This document shows, piece after piece, positions 59,301 through 64,000 of a DNA stretch of 64,000 nucleotides. How positions within the stretch are numbered: the first letter of the stretch is position 1; each line of letters opens with the position of its first letter. Origin of the DNA: Plotosus lineatus (lineage: Eukaryota; Chordata; Actinopteri; Siluriformes; Plotosidae). The translations under genes and the position numbers were made by a program. Below the pieces are notes generated by a model. That model was not told the DNA's origin. It saw only the letters and a list, made by a program, of their open reading frames with translations, and ran no database searches. The stretch is taken from positions 25,915,001 to 25,979,000 of the forward strand of contig CM045731.1 of assembly GCA_024760905.1 (NCBI GenBank), given 5' to 3'.

Positions 59301-59679
59301 ACATATGTTGCCACCCAATGGACTGAGCAACTCTTCAGTCTGTGAAACATCTGGTCCTGTGGCAATTCTCTGGAGCTTGTTCAAGGGCGTTAAAGCCCAG
59401 GGTAGAGAAAAAAATTACTTGACTGTCCCCCGAGAACATGAGGGACCTGAAAATGGTGAGTCAGAAACAATGCCCTTACTCTATTAATAGAGGAGCTCTA
59501 TTTACTGCTTATGTATAAGGACATTGAATGTTTTTCCCTATTCAATTCATTTATATCTGTGTTCACAACAACAATGCCCCTCACCCCCATGACATCAACA
59601 CAATACATAATGAATGATAAAAATACAGGACTAGTCATCAAGCTGAGGAACAGAATCAAAACATTTATGTATAAACTCC

Positions 59680-59800
59680 TATGGCCTGGCAAGGTGTCCA
59701 GGGTGTACTCTGCCCTCACTTTGAGTCGGCTAAGATGGGCACCAGCCTCCTTGCTCCCCTAATTAGGATTAAGCAGTTCAGAAAATAAATGAATATTCAA
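59680..59800 (+). repeat. SINE tail module copy
   Basis: GGCAAGGTGTCCAGGGTGTA, GAGTCGGCTAAGATGGGCAC and CTAATTAGGATTAAGCAGTT then GAATATTCAATG. The same module stands alone at 49500-49625 and 42507-42590. Confidence 0.65.
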
Positions 59801-59917
59801 TGTGCTTACATTACTTCATCACTATGGTTTAATTTATAGTAGTGGAAATAGCCTGGAAATTTTCCTGAGCCTAAATTCTACTTGGATTAAGTTTATATTA
59901 TAAACAAAACTGTAAGC

Positions 59918-60575
59918 GTGGCATGATGGTGTCGTGTTAAGCAATTCTTCCTCACAGCAAGCATGTCCTGGATTCGACTCCTGGCCTCGCATGTTTCTGT
60001 GTTTATTTTCCATGCTCTCTCCATGCTTGTGTGGGTTTCATCCAGGTACTCTGGTTTCCTCCCATAGTTCAAAAACATGTGTTAGACCAGGGATCACCAA
60101 CGTGGTGCCCGCGGGCACCAGGTAGCCCGCAAGGACAATATAAGTTGCCCGCGGACCTGTTCACTGCTATTTTTAGGACAGGCCCATGGCTCCATAGCGC
60201 CACTCTTCATTGAGCTGCATCTTATTTTTTTCTATATATTTTTAAATCCAAGCAATATCTTCACATAGATGAATCTCATTAATTATTAATAATAACATAT
60301 AATTAAAGGTAAACTGAGCAAATTTGTAATTTCAGAAGTGTATATCGACCTGGTATCCCTTCGCATTAATTGGTACCCAAGAAGTAGCTCTCAGTTTCAA
60401 AAAGGTTGGTGACCCCTGCGTTAGACTAATTCGCTGTTCTGAATGGATGGATTATGCGTGTGTAGTGGTCTGGTGAACTGTTCATGGTGTATCCTGCCTT
60501 TGTCTAGAATTGGCTGAGGTGGACTCCAACCTGCATATGACCCTAATTAGGGTTAAGTGGTTTGGAAAATGAGAA
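59918..60575 (+). mobile_element. tRNA-like SINE family copy split by hAT MITE
   Basis: Left part 59918-60087 (GCATGATGGTGTCGTGTTAA to AAAAACATGTGTTAGAC). Right part resumes at 60419 (TAATTCGCTGTTCTGAATGG) and ends with the GGTGGACTCCAACCTGCATA tail. The hAT MITE lies between. Confidence 0.75.
60088..60418 (+). mobile_element. hAT MITE, 331 bp, second copy
   Basis: Termini CAGGGATCACCAACGTGGTG and AAAGGTTGGTGACCCCTG are flanked by TGTTAGAC and CGTTAGAC (7 of 8 bases equal). The body (GGTGCCCGCGGGCACCAGGT, GACCTGTTCACTGCTA) matches 10536-10865 inverted. It interrupts a tRNA-like repeat. Confidence 0.92.
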
Positions 60576-60799
60576 TGAAATGAGATAAACAAAACACCGT
60601 AAAATAACAATGTAAAATTGGACTCAGGCGACACCATTTGGTCAACTCTCATTACTGCACCTTCTCAGTGTTTTTTTTTTTCAATTTAAAAAATAAAGCT
60701 TGGAATAACTTGGATAGATTTGAAATAATATGATCACGTTAAACATTGTAAGATATCAATTTACTTAAGTTGAAAGGTTATCATAAAGCGGGGGGGGAC

Positions 60800-60872
60800 C
60801 TCGCATGCCTTATTTTGAGACCGCGTTTGTGCTTTTACGGCTTCCGTATTTGTCACGTGATTAAAATGGCGG
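60800..60872 (+). promoter_or_regulatory. Candidate promoter with E-box and YY1-type start
   Basis: A short CpG-containing stretch after the AT-rich intergenic DNA holds ACCGCG, TACGGC, the palindromic E-box TCACGTGA (about 60853-60860) and AAAATGGCGGC over the start codon. These are visible motifs; factor binding is inferred. Confidence 0.45.
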
Positions 60873-60935
60873 CGTGCACACTAAGGACAGGAGTGTTGAT
60901 ACGATTACTACAAAATGTCCAATTACACAATGAAC
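60866..60935 (+). CDS. First exon of a mitochondrial-type gene (possibly NDUFV3-like)
   Basis: ATG at 60866 sits in AAAATGGCGGC and opens 23 codons plus one base: MAACTLRTGVLIRLLQNVQL then HNE. A donor C|GTATGT follows at 60936. The peptide is short, Arg/Leu-rich and without acidic residues until its end, as expected of a mitochondrial targeting presequence. An E-box (TCACGTGA) lies just upstream and the start codon overlaps a YY1-type ATGGCGGC motif, a layout common in nuclear genes for mitochondrial proteins. It splices in frame to the exon at 63065. The MAA..LR.G..LLQ pattern weakly recalls the N-terminus of NDUFV3, a small complex I subunit, but this is a guess and the symbol is left blank. 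Confidence 0.6.
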
Positions 60936-61349
60936 GTATGTTCTTTAAATTATTTATTTTTTAGGATTAAAAATGTATGTATTATGAGATATGATTGTTT
61001 TGTATGTAATAATATAGTGAATATAATATGCATGAACAAAAGTCTTATTGTTTAATATAGCTAAAGTGCACTTGGGCTTAAGCACATGTACATTTATTTA
61101 GTTATTAATTGTAAATATAAATACTGAAATATTATATTATATAGGTGTGTGTAGCCTTTGTTAGAAGACACAGAGAATAAACCTGGCATGGCAGGATGAT
61201 ATGCTGTATTCCAGACTTGGTGGATATTCCATATCCCATAAACATGCTGCCAGATAGTGTGTCAATAAAATAATTATCTATTTATTATTTACAGGTTTAT
61301 AGTTGAAAGCATTTTGTTTGTCTGTTTATTTAGCGAATTATATTCTCAA

Positions 61350-61670
61350 TGGGGCGGTGTTGGATTACTGATCCCAAGACTGGGGCTTCAAGGCCCACCA
61401 TTACCAGGTTGTCACTTCTGACCCCCCAGTGCAGTGAACTGGGTTATCAGAGGTCGGCCATGTCTCTGACCTTCTATGGTAATGTTCATGTGAAAAAAAA
61501 CATTGCTGACTTTCATCAATAGTAATTGCAGAGCTGTCAGCATGTTTCTGCTCTGCAATGGCCTGGTGAACTGTCCAGGGTGTACTCTGCCCTCACTCAG
61601 AATCGGCTGAGATGGGTGCCAGACTCCTCACAACCCTAACTAGGATAAAGCATTTCAGAAAATCAATGGA
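61350..61670 (+). mobile_element. Composite SINE1 body with GTGTACTCTGCCCT tail
   Basis: A diverged SINE1 body (GGGTTATCAGAGGTCGGCCA) is followed by the tail module GTCCAGGGTGTACTCTGCCC, CGGCTGAGATGGGTGCCAGA ending in the AATGGACATT area. Located in the intron of the 60866 gene. Confidence 0.7.
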
Positions 61671-61797
61671 CATTCCCAACATCATATTCTAAACACATAC
61701 ACTATTTGAACACTTAACTATCGTATTATGTAGCTTCTTTTCAAAGTTGAAAACATGGATTACATTTTTTATTTGCTCTTTTTATAAATAATATATA

Positions 61798-62152
61798 CAG
61801 GCACCCCTTGCTACTTCGTGCTTCAATTCATGTGGCTTCAGTGCATCACTTATTTATTATTTTTTAAATATTCATCAAATTAAAAAATAAGGAAATTAAG
61901 CAAGATTAGGGGAAAAGTTAAGGAAAATGCCACATAAAGGCCAATTAAAAAAAAACAACCCAAAACCTCCCGTCAAAACTACTTACATTGTTGTGAGGTG
62001 TGCATCTGAAGTGCCTGCACATGCATCTGTATGTGTGTGTATTTATATTTTATTTACATCTTATGCATTATTTTTAAATGTTTGTTATTATAAGCATTTA
62101 TAGCATTGAATATGTATTTATTGATATTATATATACATGTACGTATACATCT
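61798..62152 (-). mobile_element. GGGATCCCTCAC-family MITE cut by RTE insertion
   Basis: Starts CAGGCACCCCTTGCTACTTC after TA and matches the family in inverse orientation up to 62152 (TTATAAGCATTTATAGCATT, ACATGTACGTATACATC). The RTE fragment then begins abruptly. Confidence 0.65.
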
Positions 62153-62600
62153 GGCAGCGGCAAAATGAAAGGAAAAGTGTACAAGACGGTGATGAGGCCA
62201 GCGATGTTGTATGGTTTAGAAACGGTGGCCCTGGGGAAAAGACAGGAGGCAGAGTTGGAGGTAGCAGAGATGAAAATGTTGAGGTTCTCTCTGGGAGTAA
62301 CGAGGATGGATAGGATCAGGAATGAGTACATCAGAGGGACAGCACATGTAAGAGTTTGGACACAAAGTCAGAGAGGTTAGATTGAGATGGTTTGGACATG
62401 TACAGAGGAGGGATAGTGAGTATATTGGTAGTAGGATGCTGAGGTTGGAACTGCCAGGCAGAAGGCCTAGAGGAAGACCAATGAGGAGATTTATGGATGT
62501 GGTGAAGGAGGACATGAAGGTAGTTGGTGTAAGAGAAGAAAATGCAAAGGATAGGGTGAGATGGAGGCAGATGATTCACTGTGGTGACCCCTGAAGGGAA
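62153..62600 (+). mobile_element. RTE LINE 3' fragment
   Basis: This 5'-truncated copy of the same RTE family begins at the carboxy part of the reverse transcriptase (MKGKVYKTVMRPAMLYGLET, KMLRFSLGVTRMDRIRNEY). It ends with the shared tail (GATTCACTGTGGTGACCCCT). It is inserted into a GGGATCCCTCAC-type MITE and lies in the intron of the 60866 gene. Confidence 0.85.
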
Positions 62601-63064
62601 CAACTTGTTAATGAGACTTGGACTTTCACTCATCTGTTACAACTTAAACTGATGCACTTTTATATTACCGGTATAAAATATCATCAGAAAATGTATTCCT
62701 GAAAGTGTATTATTGTCCATGTTCTCTAATGATGCCTATAACTTTAATGTAGTAACCAGTGATGATACTGTAAACATAACTTTTGGGATACATCATGACC
62801 AGTTAGACGAGTGAAGCTGGTGCTACTTGCTGTATAATTGGTTTGCACTACAAGGGGACAGTGCAATCTGACTGACCAGTCACACTGTTAAAAAAAAAAA
62901 AAATTTTCAATGACTTCATCTAATTTTCCTGTGTTGTGTTTACTAAAACACTTCACTTAAGCTTTGGTGGATATCACTGAATACTCTGATGTCGCCTCAT
63001 TGTTACTATTATAGAGTTTTTATATAAGATAACGTTCTCAATGTGTTCTTTTTTACTCTTAAAG

Positions 63065-63188
63065 GAAAGTTCTCAGTGTTCTTGGTGCAGCGACAGGCTG
63101 AAGGTTCAAGTGGTAAGCTTCCCAAATTCACTCCTCCATCCAAACCAGTGATTGTGGATAAAGAAAAGCCTGAAGAAACCACACGATG
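63065..63188 (+). CDS. Second exon of the same mitochondrial-type gene
   Basis: The acceptor follows a T-rich tract (TTTTTTACTCTTAAAG) and the exon starts at 63065. Joined to the previous exon it reads R-KFSVFLVQRQAEGSSG then KLPKFTPPSKPVIVDKEKPE and ETTR, ending TG|GTAAGA. Entry phase is 1 and exit phase 2. The peptide changes from presequence-like to Pro/Lys/Glu-rich and disordered. Small mitochondrial accessory proteins such as NDUFV3 have this character, with a spacer before a conserved C-terminal segment that would lie beyond the window. Strong splice signals on both sides and a continuous frame argue for a real exon. No domain allows firm naming. Confidence 0.6.
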
Positions 63189-63697
63189 GTAAGAAATCTT
63201 CTCCTGTAATTGTTTTTTCATTTGGCGTTGCCTGTGCAACGTCTAGTGTAACCGACTAGGTTTCACACTTTAAAGATGCTGGGAGGAAACATTTAAGTGA
63301 CCAGTATCGATTATCCTTATAGAATAATTTGTTTGTATGAACTTTTCGATTTTGCTTTTATTAACATAAATGATCATAAAAAGCACAAAACTAGGTAAAT
63401 TTGTTGTGCGGATTACTAGCGGAGGCTGAATCAATGGTTTGAAGTAACCCCCCCACACACACACACACACACATCAGCTTGTTGGGCGGAGTTGTCCAGT
63501 GCAAATAAACAAGCAGATCTGTTCAGGAAGCAATGTTTTAGGCGATTACAAAAAGTGCTCAGTGAGCATCTGTGTCTAGCAATCTGGAGGAAATACGTTG
63601 ATAATGGGAACTCTGCCCGAGATGAGTGTGACAGTAAATCCAGAACATTTTACGCAGCCAACGTTTTGCCAAGTCAGCTTTCCCCGTTTTCTTCTAC

Positions 63698-64000
63698 TTT
63701 TCCTTTCGGCTGATCCCTTTTCAGGGGTCACCACAGTGAATCATCTGCCTCCATCTTCATGGAAGTCATATTAATGATTCACATATTTGATTTGGCATAG
63801 GTTTTTACGTCGGATGCCCTTCCTGACACACCCATCTTAGCAAGGGACAGAAACACGCTGACGGTTTTGCAGCTACTCTTGACGAAAATCAGCAATGGTT
63901 CTTTTACATGAACCTCTGTCCATAGACAGTGTGAGACATAGCTGCACTGGGGGGGGGGGGGGTACAACCTTGCGGAGAGTGGGACTCGAACCCCCAACTC
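63698..64000 (-). mobile_element. SINE1, cut by window end
   Basis: Tail at the left (TTTTCCTTTCGGCTGATCCC) and body to GGGACTCGAACCCCCAAC at the window edge. A G-run of about 13 (63949-63961) corresponds to the variable C-run. It lies in an intron of the 60866 gene. Confidence 0.9.

Noticed and set aside
63492..63713. Possible third exon of the 60866 gene (ORF with ...FRKQCFRRLQKVLSEHLCLA...)
   Set aside because: The open frame is short, its end overlaps the SINE1 tail, and no convincing acceptor after a pyrimidine tract or donor was found.

Overview
This is a repeat-rich vertebrate nuclear window, almost certainly from a teleost fish. The evidence is the density of (CA)n/(GA)n/(TA)n microsatellites and the mobile-element mix. 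That mix includes several tRNA-headed SINEs, an RTE-type LINE and a second LINE resembling fish Rex1/CR1. It also includes a Penelope-like retroelement, a Tc1 element, many pogo/Tigger-type MITEs with TA target sites, hAT MITEs with 8-bp target duplications, and a Kolobok-like TTAA element. No prokaryotic features or intact virus were seen. The species cannot be named from the sequence alone.

Two protein-coding genes are supported, both partial and divergently oriented. (1) eva1c runs on the minus strand. Exon 1 (start codon and signal peptide) is at 54339-54249, followed by an intron of about 36 kb that fills most of the window. Exons 2, 3 and 4 are packed together at 18175-17958, 17756-17633 and 17424-17272. 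Together they encode the signal peptide, the first SUEL-type lectin domain and the start of the second. All splice sites are GT-AG and the phases match. The remaining exons must lie left of the window or were not recognised. (2) A plus-strand gene with a mitochondrial-looking N-terminus starts at 60866 (exon 1, 60866-60935; exon 2, 63065-63188) and runs off the right edge. NDUFV3 is the best guess, but identity is not secure.

The rest is transposon and simple-repeat sequence. Layout: 0-14 kb is downstream of the recognised eva1c exons and holds two Rex1-like LINE fragments, Tigger MITEs, SINEs, a hAT MITE and a head-to-head Penelope-like palindrome. 14-19.4 kb carries a hAT BED-type transposase relic, another hAT MITE and the three small eva1c exons embedded in large microsatellites. 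20-54 kb is eva1c intron 1, with a Tigger element carrying a CENP-B-type helix-turn-helix ORF, a 30-bp minisatellite, a 2.9-kb RTE LINE, a complete but dead Tc1 element and many MITEs. 54.2-54.45 kb is the CpG-rich eva1c promoter and first exon. 54.6-60.8 kb is intergenic and includes a Kolobok-like element whose ORF resembles the cysteine-rich cytoplasmic domain of P2X7. 60.8-64 kb is the second gene with a nested RTE fragment and a SINE.

The most noteworthy biology is how the eva1c lectin exons are spliced. The acceptor of exon 4 has no polypyrimidine tract but abuts about 43 TG repeats, and the same 208-nt intron has a CA-rich block near its donor, so the intron could fold on itself. The exon 3 acceptor instead uses a CT microsatellite of about 135 nt as its pyrimidine tract. 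Other points of interest are the Kolobok-like element with its P2X7-like ORF, the inverted Penelope-like pair, the shared 3' tail of a SINE and its likely RTE partner, and a dual-strand open 30-bp minisatellite with a 180-bp higher-order period.
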